A DNA stretch of 15,856 nucleotides from DASPJQ01 sp035299065 (lineage in GTDB: Bacteria; Bacteroidota; Bacteroidia; Flavobacteriales_D; UBA2798): assembly GCA_035299065.1 (NCBI GenBank), contig DATGXI010000140.1, forward strand, positions 1-15,856, written 5' to 3'. Positions 1 through 6,969 of this stretch are shown one piece after another. Under the pieces are notes generated by a model. It saw only the letters and a list, made by a program, of their open reading frames with translations, was not told the DNA's origin and ran no database searches. Positions within the stretch are counted from its first letter, which is position 1; each line of letters opens with the position of its first letter. The position numbers were made by a program, and so were the translations under genes.

Positions 1-362
1 CTAAAGTTTTGTGTATTGGCACTTGAGGTTGTAATGTCGTCCGGATTCACAATTTTTTCGGCAGGAAAGTAATTGGTTGCTTCTACAACAAATTTTAATC
101 CATCGGTATTTGGCTTTTCAACACTAATGGAATAATTACCCGATGCATTGGTTGTTGTTGTAGTTAACAACGTATAACTTGAAACATAAACACCGTTTTG
201 GTAAGGCTTGTAGTAAATTTTTACACTTGCCCCCGAAAGCCCGCTGGTTGTACCGTTGTCCTTTACCGTACCATTGATTTCCATTTTTGCTTTCTCCTTG
301 TTTTTTTTACAGCCTGCAAAACAAGCAACAACGGCAGCCAATATGAGAACTAAACGTATCAT
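1..362 (-). CDS. Secreted lipoprotein with Ig-like/carboxypeptidase-regulatory-like domain (3' part outside window)
   Basis: The reading frame opens with ATG at 362 and stays open to the left edge, giving 120 visible codons. The N-terminus is a short lipoprotein signal peptide: MIRLVLILAAVVACFAGC, with a lipobox ending at Cys18, followed by a lysine-rich stretch. From about residue 28 the sequence (INGTVKDNGTTSGLSGASVKI, then NASGNYSISV) has the spacing of a beta-sandwich of the carboxypeptidase-regulatory-like or CarboxypepD_reg type, which is common in Bacteroidota surface lipoproteins. Lipid anchoring and export to the periplasm or outer membrane are inferred from the signal; no enzymatic function can be assigned. 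It is divergent from the ABC exporter gene at 456. A -7 box with a correctly spaced TTG lies about 60 bp upstream of its start. Confidence 0.75.
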   Translation of the reverse strand, partial: MIRLVLILAAVVACFAGCKKNKEKAKMEINGTVKDNGTTSGLSGASVKIYYKPYQNGVYVSSYTLLTTTTTNASGNYSISVEKPNTDGLKFVVEATNYFPAEKIVNPDDITTSSANTQNF

Positions 363-429
363 AGCTTAAATTTACGTAAAATTACGCTTTTAATTACCCC
401 AAATAGGACAAACGGAAGCACAAAGTTAA

Positions 430-437
430 TATATTTG
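430..437 (+). promoter_or_regulatory. -7 promoter box of the ABC exporter gene
   Basis: TATATTTG is a perfect match to TAnnTTTG and lies 18 bases before the ATG at 456. No convincing -33 TTG is visible at the expected distance. The box overlaps the in-frame TTG at 435, which argues that translation begins at 456 and not at 435. Confidence 0.6.
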
Positions 438-446
438 TATATACAA
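435..446. promoter_or_regulatory. 12-bp perfect palindrome between divergent promoters
   Basis: TTGTATATACAA is its own reverse complement. It overlaps the end of the rightward -7 box and the predicted start point of the exporter transcript, and it abuts the TTG of the leftward promoter. The position would suit an operator, but no regulator gene is adjacent and a short AT-rich palindrome can arise by chance. Confidence 0.3.
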
Positions 447-455
447 CAATTTAGC

Positions 456-2204
456 ATGAAAATCATATCCCCCTACCTTAGACCATATAAAAAGCTGATA
501 TTCATCACCCTGCTCTTAGCCACCATTAACCAGGTATTTTCATTGCTTGATCCGTTCATTATTGGCAAACTCATTAATTATTACAGCGATACAAAGGACA
601 AAGTAACGGCCGATGTTTTTGTAAAAGCGGTGTTGTTTTTTATTGCCCTTGCCATAGGTGCCGCCATGATGTCACGCATTGCGAAAAATTTCCAGGACTA
701 CTGCCTGAGCATTATCACTCAAAAAGTAGGAACCGACATTTACACTGCAGGAATAAAGCATACACTGGCCATGCCCTACCAGCTTTTTGAAGATCAACGC
801 AGCGGTGAAACATTGGGCCGTTTACAAAAAGTAAAAACCGATTGTGAACGCCTTATCTCATCATTCATCAACATCATGTTTACCTCATTGGTAGGCTTGA
901 TATTTGTCATGATTATTTCATTTACCGTAAACTGGAAAATTGCTTTGTTTTACATGGCCGCCATTCCCATTATTGGTTTTTTAAGTTCATTCCTGAGCAA
1001 AAAAATAAAAGTCATACAGAAAAAAATTGTTGGTGAAACCACTGCCCTTGCCGGCTCTACTACCGAAAGTTTGCGCAACATTGAACTGGTAAAAAGCCTT
1101 GGGTTAACTGACCAGGAAGTAAACCGCCTGAATACAAATACACGTAAAATACTTGGCCTTGAATTAAAAAAAGTAAAATACATACGCACGCTTAGTTTTA
1201 TACAGGGCACCATCATAAACCTGTTGCGCAACGCGGTAATTGTATTTCTAATTTATCTGGTGTTTAAAAACGAGATCAAGATTGGTGACTACATGTTGTT
1301 TTTCATGTACTCGTTTTTTATCTTTAATCCCTTGCAGGAGTTTGGCAACATCATACAATTGTACCGTGAAACCGAAGTAAGTTTAAACAACTTTAAACAA
1401 CTCATGGAACAACCGGTTGAAGACATTCCTGCAAATCCGGTTAAAATGGGAGCAATTAAAGAAATGGAATTTGCCAACGTTTCGTTCAAACACTTAACAT
1501 CTACGCGTTATGCACTCAAAAATGTTTCGTTTAAAATAAAAACAGGCGAAACCATTGCATTTGTTGGCCCATCGGGAAGCGGTAAAACCACCCTGGTGAA
1601 ATTACTGGTAGGGCTGTATAAACCGGCCGAAGGAAATATTTCCTATAATGGAACTCCCTACACCAACATTGATATTAATGAACTTCGCTCGCAGCTTGGT
1701 TTTGTAACACAGGACTCACAATTGTTTTCGGGAACCATAAAGGAAAACTTATTGTTTGTAAAACCCACCGCTACTGACGAAGAGTGTATGACTGCCCTTA
1801 ACCGCGCTGCCTGCCACAGTTTACTAAACCGTGCCGACAAAGGCCTGGACACCGTAATTGGTGAAGGCGGAATAAAAATTTCGGGCGGTGAAAAACAACG
1901 TATTTCCATTGCACGTGCGTTACTGCGTCAACCCAATTTACTGGTTTTTGATGAAGCCACCTCGGCCCTTGATTCATTGACCGAAGAAGAAATTTCAGAA
2001 ACCATACGCTCCCTTTCAACCAGCAAAGAACACATTACCGTGCTAATTGCACACCGCCTTTCAACCATTATGCACGCCAATACCATTTATGTATTTGAAA
2101 AAGGTGCAATTATTGAATACGGCACGCATGAACAACTGGTGAACAACAAAGGACTATACTACGCCATGTGGAGACAACAGGTGGGAGAAGCCATTGAATC
2201 TTAA
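456..2204 (+). CDS. ABC exporter, fused permease and ATPase (half-transporter)
   Basis: A 582-residue type IV (MsbA-like) ABC exporter half, expected to dimerise in the inner membrane and use ATP hydrolysis to move a lipid, peptide or drug outward; the substrate cannot be told from sequence. The first ~320 residues hold the six-helix transmembrane domain. The ATPase domain follows with Walker A GPSGSGKT (371-378), a Q-loop (VTQDSQLF, about 416-423), the signature ISGGEKQ (from 475), Walker B ending in D499-E500, and the H-loop His533. All catalytic residues are intact. ATG 456 is chosen over the in-frame TTG at 435 because that TTG lies inside the -7 box. The family length is normal (about 580). 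It has no adjacent partner subunit, so it is probably a homodimer. Confidence 0.93.
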   Translation: MKIISPYLRPYKKLIFITLLLATINQVFSLLDPFIIGKLINYYSDTKDKVTADVFVKAVLFFIALAIGAAMMSRIAKNFQDYCLSIITQKVGTDIYTAGIKHTLAMPYQLFEDQRSGETLGRLQKVKTDCERLISSFINIMFTSLVGLIFVMIISFTVNWKIALFYMAAIPIIGFLSSFLSKKIKVIQKKIVGETTALAGSTTESLRNIELVKSLGLTDQEVNRLNTNTRKILGLELKKVKYIRTLSFIQGTIINLLRNAVIVFLIYLVFKNEIKIGDYMLFFMYSFFIFNPLQEFGNIIQLYRETEVSLNNFKQLMEQPVEDIPANPVKMGAIKEMEFANVSFKHLTSTRYALKNVSFKIKTGETIAFVGPSGSGKTTLVKLLVGLYKPAEGNISYNGTPYTNIDINELRSQLGFVTQDSQLFSGTIKENLLFVKPTATDEECMTALNRAACHSLLNRADKGLDTVIGEGGIKISGGEKQRISIARALLRQPNLLVFDEATSALDSLTEEEISETIRSLSTSKEHITVLIAHRLSTIMHANTIYVFEKGAIIEYGTHEQLVNNKGLYYAMWRQQVGEAIES

Positions 2205-2212
2205 ATAGAAAA

Positions 2213-2503
2213 ATTTCGGATAAAGAGATATTCAGTATTTAGGTTTTCAAAAGAAGAAATGAGTAAATCTTATAGAAATATTTTGGATAGAAAGATTCTA
2301 TTTGAAGCGAATAAAAAAATGTAGATGTAACAATTAATACCCTGCCGTACCTATACTTAATTTATGTGTTAATTTCTTTCAGAAACCACCATGTCTCATT
2401 TTCACAGCGCTGGTATTTCCCAAATCTTTAGTAAACAATCTTAGCCGAAACCATTCATTTACATCCAATATTCTCCATATTTAGATATCTCTTTACCCAA
2501 AAT
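2213..2503. repeat. 19-bp imperfect inverted repeat framing the intergenic region (MITE-like or operator pair)
   Basis: The left arm at 2213-2231 (ATTTCGGATAAAGAGATAT) and the reverse complement of the right arm at 2485-2503 (ATTTTGGGTAAAGAGATAT) agree at 17 of 19 positions, including an unbroken 11-base core. A further pair of perfect inverted 11-mers, TTTTGGATAGA, lies at 2281-2291 and, on the minus strand, at 2517-2507. All four elements look like versions of one motif. The interior has no credible gene, only a 21-codon frame at 2259-2324. No target-site duplication is evident at the ends. This entry covers the 337-bp gap between the exporter and the lipoprotein gene. Confidence 0.5.
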
Positions 2504-2528
2504 CGCTCTATCCAAAAAAATTTATCTC

Positions 2529-2536
2529 TATATTTG
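2529..2536 (+). promoter_or_regulatory. -7 promoter box of the GH16-like lipoprotein gene
   Basis: TATATTTG matches TAnnTTTG perfectly and ends five bases before the ATG at 2542. Transcription would begin at about the start codon, so the message would be leaderless or nearly so. The start itself is fixed by the lipoprotein signal peptide that begins there. No clear -33 TTG is present; instead two motif copies (2485-2503 and 2504-2520) cover that region. Confidence 0.5.
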
Positions 2537-2541
2537 AATCC

Positions 2542-4566
2542 ATGCGCATTACCTATATATTTTATAGTATTCTACTCTTATTGGCTTCCTGTGGTTCTCC
2601 TGAAAAGCCGGTAGTTGAAAAAATTGACCTTCGCCTTGAAAAACAAGGTGAACTCATCAACGGCAAAACATTTTCACTGGATTATACCAATAGCATGGAC
2701 AGCGGCTTTGTTTTTCCTTCAACCACACAGGCAGGTGACGGTAAATTAAAAGTTGACATCCATGTAAACCAGCTTGATCCCGAAAAAAAATATTTTTACA
2801 AAGTTTATTATCAAAATGAGTCGTACAAATTTGATGAACTGGCCGATTCGAGCCTTTCAGCCGAAAATTTTTACGGATCCTGGAAAAACACTTCAGTTGA
2901 GTTCATTGAAATTGATAAATCCATTAGTAGTGCCGGTAAGGGCATTATATCAACCAACCTTGAACTTGCGGGAAACCCGCGTGACGAAAAACAGTTTTAT
3001 GACTTCCCTACCTTCATGCTTGATGAAACCAGCATACCTTCAAAAATAGAGGCCATTAAACGCGATGAAAAGTGGTTTAACGATGTAAAAGCTAAAGCCA
3101 AAACAAATAAAAATGCGGTTGACCAGCAATTGTACCTTGATGCAGTTTACGCCCTCGAAATGGATTTTAACGCCACTTCAAAAAACAAAAAAATCAACAT
3201 GCGTCACAGGCGTAACCTGCGCGTTGGCAATTATTCGGTAATGGTCATTATTGTAAACGAAGAAGAGCTTCAAAAAATTCCTGCTACAGTAAAAAACATT
3301 GGAAAAACCACAAAAGACGGATTTTTGAACCCATACCGTTATTTTGCCGGCCAGGCCGACTCAGCCAGCAAACGCAAGGAAGAAACTGCTTTTACCCAAT
3401 ACAAACTTGACAATGCCTTTAAACTAACAGCTAGCGTTGATTTGGGCAAAGGCATTTTTATGCAGGACGAGATTATTGAAAAAAACTATACCCGACAGTA
3501 TTTCAGTGCTACCTGCGCCAAAACCTTTGCATTGCATAAAAATGCGCAAATTGAACAGTTTTTTCATTCAGTTGACAAAAACGTAACCTTAAACAACATT
3601 CCATTGGTAGCCGACATAATGGGAAATTACAGCAAAAAAGATTTTGAAACCAATGCAGCAAAGTATGACAGCCTTTCACGCGTGCGTGTTCCACTGGCCA
3701 TTTCCGATTGTCCGTGTAAAACCGTTAAAACCGATACTGCAAACCGCACCATAAGCATAATTAACCCTGCATCGCCAAAAAACAAAAACCAAATGCGTAA
3801 AGAAAATGTGGGAGTAAACACACGCCACCCTTTATGTTATGGTAAATACACCGGTAAAATAAAAATGGCCGAACAAATGAACAAAGACAATGTGTGGAAC
3901 GGGTTAACAAACGCCATTTGGTTAATTCACAAAGGCAAACCTGAAACAAATCAGCGCAGAATTTGTGCATCAGGTTTTATTCCCAAGAATGTTGACGGTA
4001 AAAATGCCCCACGCGAAAAATCAAACCACTATTCAGAAATTGATTTTGAAATTGTAAAATGCGCACAGTACTGGCCAAAATCATCTTACAAAAACCCTAA
4101 AGACTACAAAAAGGAAGACATCATGAATGAGGGCAATGTAATGGTAACCTGTACCAATTGGGATTTGGCCTGCAGCAGCGTGAATGATTACGTGGTAGGT
4201 GCAGCCATGAAAAAAATGGGCAAAAACAGCTATGAAATGCATCGCTGGGACACCTGGTACAAAGCATTGACCATTAAAACACCTGCCAATGAAGATGAAT
4301 TGTTTGCTGGTAATTTTTATTACTTCCAAATTGACTGGCAACCCAAGGAAATTATTTGGCGCATTGGTAAATCAAAAGAAAATTTAAAAGAAGTGGCGCG
4401 TATGGATTATACCGTAACCAATATTCCAAACAACCAAATGGTGCTGGCCATTACACAGGAATATCATTTGGCTCAATGGTGGCCCGAGTCGCCTTTTTCG
4501 CAGGACAATGTGCCGTTTCCCGCTAAAGATTTTGAAGGAAAAATATTTTCGATTGAAATTGAATAA
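2542..4566 (+). CDS. Large lipoprotein with C-terminal GH16-like (concanavalin-fold glucanase) domain
   Basis: A 674-residue lipoprotein. The signal peptide MRITYIFYSILLLLASC carries a lipobox (L14-A-S-C17). Residues ~20 to 420 match no family I recognise. From about residue 430 the order of motifs follows glycoside hydrolase family 16: YGKYTGKIKMAE with NAIWLIHKG (opening strands), then E499-I-D501-F-E503, which fits the GH16 catalytic pattern ExDxE (nucleophile, helper, acid/base), then FYYFQIDWQPKEIIWRI, and a closing strand rich in Trp (QWWP). Known family members cut beta-1,3 or beta-1,4 glucans, agar or carrageenan; the substrate here is unknown. Family and catalytic role are inferred from motifs only. 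The lipid anchor suggests action at the cell surface or in the periplasm. There is no SusC/SusD pair nearby, so this is not an ordinary polysaccharide utilisation locus. Confidence 0.7.
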   Translation: MRITYIFYSILLLLASCGSPEKPVVEKIDLRLEKQGELINGKTFSLDYTNSMDSGFVFPSTTQAGDGKLKVDIHVNQLDPEKKYFYKVYYQNESYKFDELADSSLSAENFYGSWKNTSVEFIEIDKSISSAGKGIISTNLELAGNPRDEKQFYDFPTFMLDETSIPSKIEAIKRDEKWFNDVKAKAKTNKNAVDQQLYLDAVYALEMDFNATSKNKKINMRHRRNLRVGNYSVMVIIVNEEELQKIPATVKNIGKTTKDGFLNPYRYFAGQADSASKRKEETAFTQYKLDNAFKLTASVDLGKGIFMQDEIIEKNYTRQYFSATCAKTFALHKNAQIEQFFHSVDKNVTLNNIPLVADIMGNYSKKDFETNAAKYDSLSRVRVPLAISDCPCKTVKTDTANRTISIINPASPKNKNQMRKENVGVNTRHPLCYGKYTGKIKMAEQMNKDNVWNGLTNAIWLIHKGKPETNQRRICASGFIPKNVDGKNAPREKSNHYSEIDFEIVKCAQYWPKSSYKNPKDYKKEDIMNEGNVMVTCTNWDLACSSVNDYVVGAAMKKMGKNSYEMHRWDTWYKALTIKTPANEDELFAGNFYYFQIDWQPKEIIWRIGKSKENLKEVARMDYTVTNIPNNQMVLAITQEYHLAQWWPESPFSQDNVPFPAKDFEGKIFSIEIE

Positions 4567-4574
4567 GTGATTTT

Positions 4575-4612
4575 TCAATGTACAATGATCAATGTACAGT
4601 TATCAATGTACA
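4575..4612. repeat. Three tandem copies of a 14-bp repeat, with an inverted copy near 4748
   Basis: TCAATGTACA occurs at 4575-4584, 4589-4598 and 4603-4612, exactly 14 bp apart; the four-base spacers between the copies differ (ATGA and GTTA). A degenerate inverted copy (TCATTGTATTGATCATT, lacking an internal CA) lies at 4748-4764 and runs across the stop codon of accA. The array sits in the gap between two convergent genes. Confidence 0.75.
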
Positions 4613-4691
4613 ATATGCGGAACGCAACATACCACCAGTACAAATTAATCGAAAATCGTTCTTTCAGCAGTTTTCAATCGACAATATGCTG

Positions 4692-4706
4692 CACGCGATT
4701 CGCGTG
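4692..4706. repeat. GC-rich hairpin between convergent genes
   Basis: CACGCG-ATT-CGCGTG forms a perfect six-base-pair stem with a three-base loop between the lipoprotein gene and accA. No T-run follows on either strand, so a classical intrinsic terminator is not supported. An imperfect direct repeat (CAATATGC plus a nearby ACGC) at 4611-4625 and 4682-4697 brackets the area. Confidence 0.4.
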
Positions 4707-4759
4707 AACGTTCCATAGCCAAAACCAGTTTTCAGGCAATGACAAGATCATTGTATTGA

Positions 4760-5719
4760 TCATTTCTCATTAAACACGCCCATCGCCACAAACTTCTCCA
4801 TGCGTTTCTCAACCAATTCTTCCGGATTTATTTTTTTGAGTTTGGCCAGCTGCTTAATAATTTCCTTCTTCACATTTTCAAACGCCTCTTCGTGGTTGTT
4901 GTGTGCACCGCCAACGGGTTCCTTAATCACACCGTCAATCAGTTTATTTTTCAGCATGTCTTCAGGCGTAAGCTTAAGTGCATTTGCAGCTTTTTCCTTG
5001 TGTTCCCAACTGCGCCATAAAATACTTGAACATGACTCGGGTGATATTACCGAGTACCAGGTATTTTCCATCATCAACACCTTATCACCAACACCAATTC
5101 CCAATGCACCACCACTGGCACCTTCGCCCAGTATAATGCAAACTACAGGAACTTTTAAGCGCATCATTTCATAAATATTGCGCGCAATGGCTTCACCCTG
5201 TCCGCGTTCTTCAGCTTCCAATCCAGGAAAAGCGCCCGGGGTATCAATTAATGTAACAATGGGTTTATTAAATTTTTCGGCAAGTTTAAAAAGGCGCAAG
5301 GCTTTGCGGTAACCTTCAGGGTTGGCCATTCCAAAATTACGGTACTGGCGCATTTTTAAATTAATTCCTTTTTGGTGTCCAACAAATAAAACGCTTTCAC
5401 CATTGAGTAAACCAAATCCGCCAACCATGGCCTTATCATCTTTCACCGTACGGTCGCCATGCAATTCCTGGAAAGTGCCGCCTGTTAAATAATCAATGTA
5501 TGCAAGTGAGTATGGGCGTTCGGGATGGCGTGATACCTGCACACGCTGCCAGGGTGTAAGGTTATTGTAAATATCGGCTTTGGTTTGCTCAAGTTTTTTT
5601 TCAAGTTCCCTGAGTGTTTTTGAAATATCAACATTGGTTTTTTCGCCAATTTTTTTTGCTTCTTCAATCTGGTTTACCAGCTCTTCAATTGGCTTTTCAA
5701 AATCAAGGTAAGTGCTCAT
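4760..5719 (-). CDS. accA: Acetyl-CoA carboxylase carboxyltransferase, alpha subunit
   Basis: AccA pairs with AccD in an alpha2-beta2 carboxyltransferase that moves the carboxyl group from carboxybiotin on AccB to acetyl-CoA, forming malonyl-CoA, the first committed step of fatty-acid synthesis in the cytosol. The 319-residue length equals that of the E. coli protein. Visible landmarks are the N-terminal LDFEKPIEEL, the LTGGTFQELHGDR segment, D159-TPGAFPG-166, and GEGASGGALG at 198-207, the glycine-rich loop that builds an oxyanion hole. ATG 5719 is chosen because the in-frame upstream TTG at 5740 lies inside the promoter's -7 box. No accD is in the window, as is usual where the subunits are encoded apart. 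Its last codon and stop abut a degenerate intergenic repeat. Confidence 0.97.
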   Translation of the reverse strand: MSTYLDFEKPIEELVNQIEEAKKIGEKTNVDISKTLRELEKKLEQTKADIYNNLTPWQRVQVSRHPERPYSLAYIDYLTGGTFQELHGDRTVKDDKAMVGGFGLLNGESVLFVGHQKGINLKMRQYRNFGMANPEGYRKALRLFKLAEKFNKPIVTLIDTPGAFPGLEAEERGQGEAIARNIYEMMRLKVPVVCIILGEGASGGALGIGVGDKVLMMENTWYSVISPESCSSILWRSWEHKEKAANALKLTPEDMLKNKLIDGVIKEPVGGAHNNHEEAFENVKKEIIKQLAKLKKINPEELVEKRMEKFVAMGVFNEK

Positions 5720-5737
5720 GTAATTAATTTGGGTCCA

Positions 5738-5745
5738 CAAAAATA
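5738..5745 (-). promoter_or_regulatory. -7 promoter box of accA
   Basis: Read on the minus strand, 5745 to 5738 is TATTTTTG, a perfect TAnnTTTG, 18 bases before the ATG at 5719. This is the same spacing as at the ABC exporter gene. No clear -33 TTG was found. Confidence 0.55.
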
Positions 5746-5795
5746 CGAAATAATAATTAGATTTAAATTATTGGTTTTCAATGCTATAAATTCAT

Positions 5796-5849
5796 AAAAA
5801 CAGCCAAAGATTACACAGGTTAATACAGGTTTTTATAAATATTTGGCTG
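5796..5849 (-). terminator. Possible intrinsic terminator of the gene at 5903-6850
   Basis: On the minus strand an eight-base arm CAGCCAAA (5849 to 5842) can pair with TTTGGCTG (5808 to 5801), followed directly by five T's (5800 to 5796). The 33-base loop is long for a terminator and contains a direct repeat, AACCTGT. It lies about 55 bp after the stop codon and before the accA promoter. The position supports a terminator; the loop length weakens it. Confidence 0.35.
5797..5821 (+). repeat. Dispersed intergenic repeat, copy A
   Basis: The 25 bases starting AAAACAGCCAAAGAT and ending ACACAGGTT match the copy at 12541-12565 at 22 of 25 positions. Both copies are intergenic and have the same orientation. 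Confidence 0.6.
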
Positions 5850-5902
5850 CCTCCCCTCGCAAAGGTAATTACAAGCTTACAGCCTGAAATTAAAGAAAAA
5901 GC

Positions 5903-6850
5903 TTAATGCGAGATTTCGAAATCCTTCCTGTTGCCCATACTGCCTCTATATCCGTTATATAACCTATCGGTATCTGCGGAAGAATATTTGAATGGGACAA
6001 GAATGACGGCTTGTGGATAATAATACTTATTGGACACATTAAAATAGTTTTCAGCTCCCTTTATTCTATCGGCTTTGCGTTTATTTAAAACCCTGCCTTT
6101 TCTAAATATTATTTTTTGCTTTTTTTTATTATCGTCTATTACCATAGCAACTCCATCTAAAAAACCATATTTAAATGGAATTATTGCAGATGGGTATTTT
6201 TTTTCATTATAAACGTAATATTCCCCATCAAGCATTCCGTTTTTAACTGAATAAACCTCGATAATATTCCACTTATACGATTCGGGATCCTGTTGAAAGA
6301 AAAGATTTACTTCCCTGTCATTGCCACAAGGAACAGACAAGCATAATTGTTTTTCGGAATAAAATCCTGTACCGATACTTAATACGATCCCGTCATTTAA
6401 CTGAACCAGGACGTAATTCTCGGGCAACGTCTTTATTGCTTCATAATAAGATTTATTATCTATTTCTTCTGAAATAAATGGAACATGCAAGGTGTCTTTA
6501 AAATCATGTCCCGGAAAAGTCATGAATTGCTTAAGTTTGGTACTATCATGGATATTAAATCCATTTCTCAATGATTGACTTAGATCAATATTAAGCAATA
6601 ACTTTGATTTAAAATAAAAATCCAATTTAACAAAATTAGCAGAATCGTCTAATTCAAACCAAATTCCATTTTTTTCACCCTCAATGCTGTACCCCGTAAG
6701 AATTTTCCCAGACGTTAATTCTACAAAAAAATCTTTTCTATTCAAACTTGAATCTGAAACTTTAAACGCACTATATAAAACCGTTGTAAACGTCTGGGCA
6801 TATGAATTGAAATTCAAAAAAAAAAAAAAACAATTGGAAGAAGCCAGCAA
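5903..6850 (-). CDS. Secreted hypothetical protein with MORN-like motifs, apparently truncated at the 5' end
   Basis: About 315 residues if translation begins at the TTG at 6850; the start is uncertain. The first residues (FFFFLNFNSYAQTF) look like the hydrophobic core and cleavage site of a Bacteroidota signal peptide, but no ATG and no positively charged N-region precede them. Instead the frame runs into a tRNA fragment at 6854. The body has motifs resembling MORN/YwqK repeats (GYSIEGEKNGIWFEL; VKNGMLDGEYYVY; KYGFLDGVAMVI), a family often labelled antitoxin-like without proof of function. The rest is unfamiliar. A run of 15 T's in the coding strand (6830 to 6816) falls in the signal region and could shift the frame. 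It may be a remnant or a gene whose 5' end was replaced by a rearrangement. Confidence 0.6.
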   Translation of the reverse strand: MLASSNCFFFFLNFNSYAQTFTTVLYSAFKVSDSSLNRKDFFVELTSGKILTGYSIEGEKNGIWFELDDSANFVKLDFYFKSKLLLNIDLSQSLRNGFNIHDSTKLKQFMTFPGHDFKDTLHVPFISEEIDNKSYYEAIKTLPENYVLVQLNDGIVLSIGTGFYSEKQLCLSVPCGNDREVNLFFQQDPESYKWNIIEVYSVKNGMLDGEYYVYNEKKYPSAIIPFKYGFLDGVAMVIDDNKKKQKIIFRKGRVLNKRKADRIKGAENYFNVSNKYYYPQAVILVPFKYSSADTDRLYNGYRGSMGNRKDFEISH

Positions 6851-6853
6851 TTG

Positions 6854-6912
6854 TACCTCGGACGGGAATCGAACCCGCACGACCGTTTCGGGTCACAGGA
6901 TTTTAAGTCCTG
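6854..6912 (-). pseudogene. 3' fragment of tRNA-Leu (anticodon UAA)
   Basis: Reading 6912 to 6854, an anticodon arm CAGGA-CTTAAAA-TCCTG (anticodon TAA at 6905-6903) is followed by a long variable arm (GACC-CGAAAC-GGTC), a T arm GCGGG-TTCGATT-CCCGT, the acceptor strand CCGAGGT and discriminator A, all as in a class II leucine tRNA. The 5' acceptor strand (ACCTCGG would be needed) and the D arm are absent upstream, where the sequence becomes AT-rich. CA, not CCA, follows the discriminator. It cannot fold as a whole tRNA, so it is a broken copy or an attachment-site remnant. Confidence 0.8.
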
Positions 6913-6961
6913 GTGGTCAGCTTTAATCTTTTTAAATTCAATCAATCTTCATGTATTTATT

Positions 6962-6969
6962 CAAATATA
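6962..6969 (-). promoter_or_regulatory. Orphan -7 promoter box upstream of the tRNA fragment
   Basis: On the minus strand TATATTTG (6969 to 6962) is a perfect TAnnTTTG, followed nine bases later by ATGAAGATTGATTGA, a four-codon frame that stops at once. It could be the old promoter and first codons of a gene interrupted before the tRNA fragment. No -33 element is clear, and the match may be accidental. Confidence 0.3.

Larger units (their letters stand above)
421..449 (-). promoter_or_regulatory. Promoter of the lipoprotein gene at 362
   Basis: Read on the minus strand, TAACTTTG (428 to 421) matches the Bacteroidota -7 consensus TAnnTTTG. A TTG (449 to 447) lies 18 bases upstream of it, within the spacing described for Flavobacterium-type promoters. 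Transcription would start near 415 and leave a leader of about 50 bases before the ATG at 362. The box lies one base from the divergent -7 box at 430-437. Confidence 0.55.

Noticed and set aside
435..455. An earlier TTG start for the ABC exporter
   Set aside because: It lies inside the perfect -7 box, so it would not be on the transcript in usable form; ATG 456 gives a normal N-terminus.
2259..2324. A 21-codon frame (MSKSYRNILDRKILFE...) in the gap after the ABC exporter gene
   Set aside because: Too short, no ribosome-binding site or promoter, and it lies inside the repeat-bearing gap, overlapping one motif copy.
4800..5174. A 124-codon plus-strand frame across accA
   Set aside because: It is antisense to a clear accA coding region, has no recognisable motif, and its composition follows the accA codons.
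6854..6969. A group I intron or split tRNA explanation for the tRNA-Leu fragment
   Set aside because: Such introns of tRNA-Leu(UAA) interrupt the anticodon loop, which is whole here. The missing parts are the D arm and 5' acceptor strand, and no matching ACCTCGG was found upstream.
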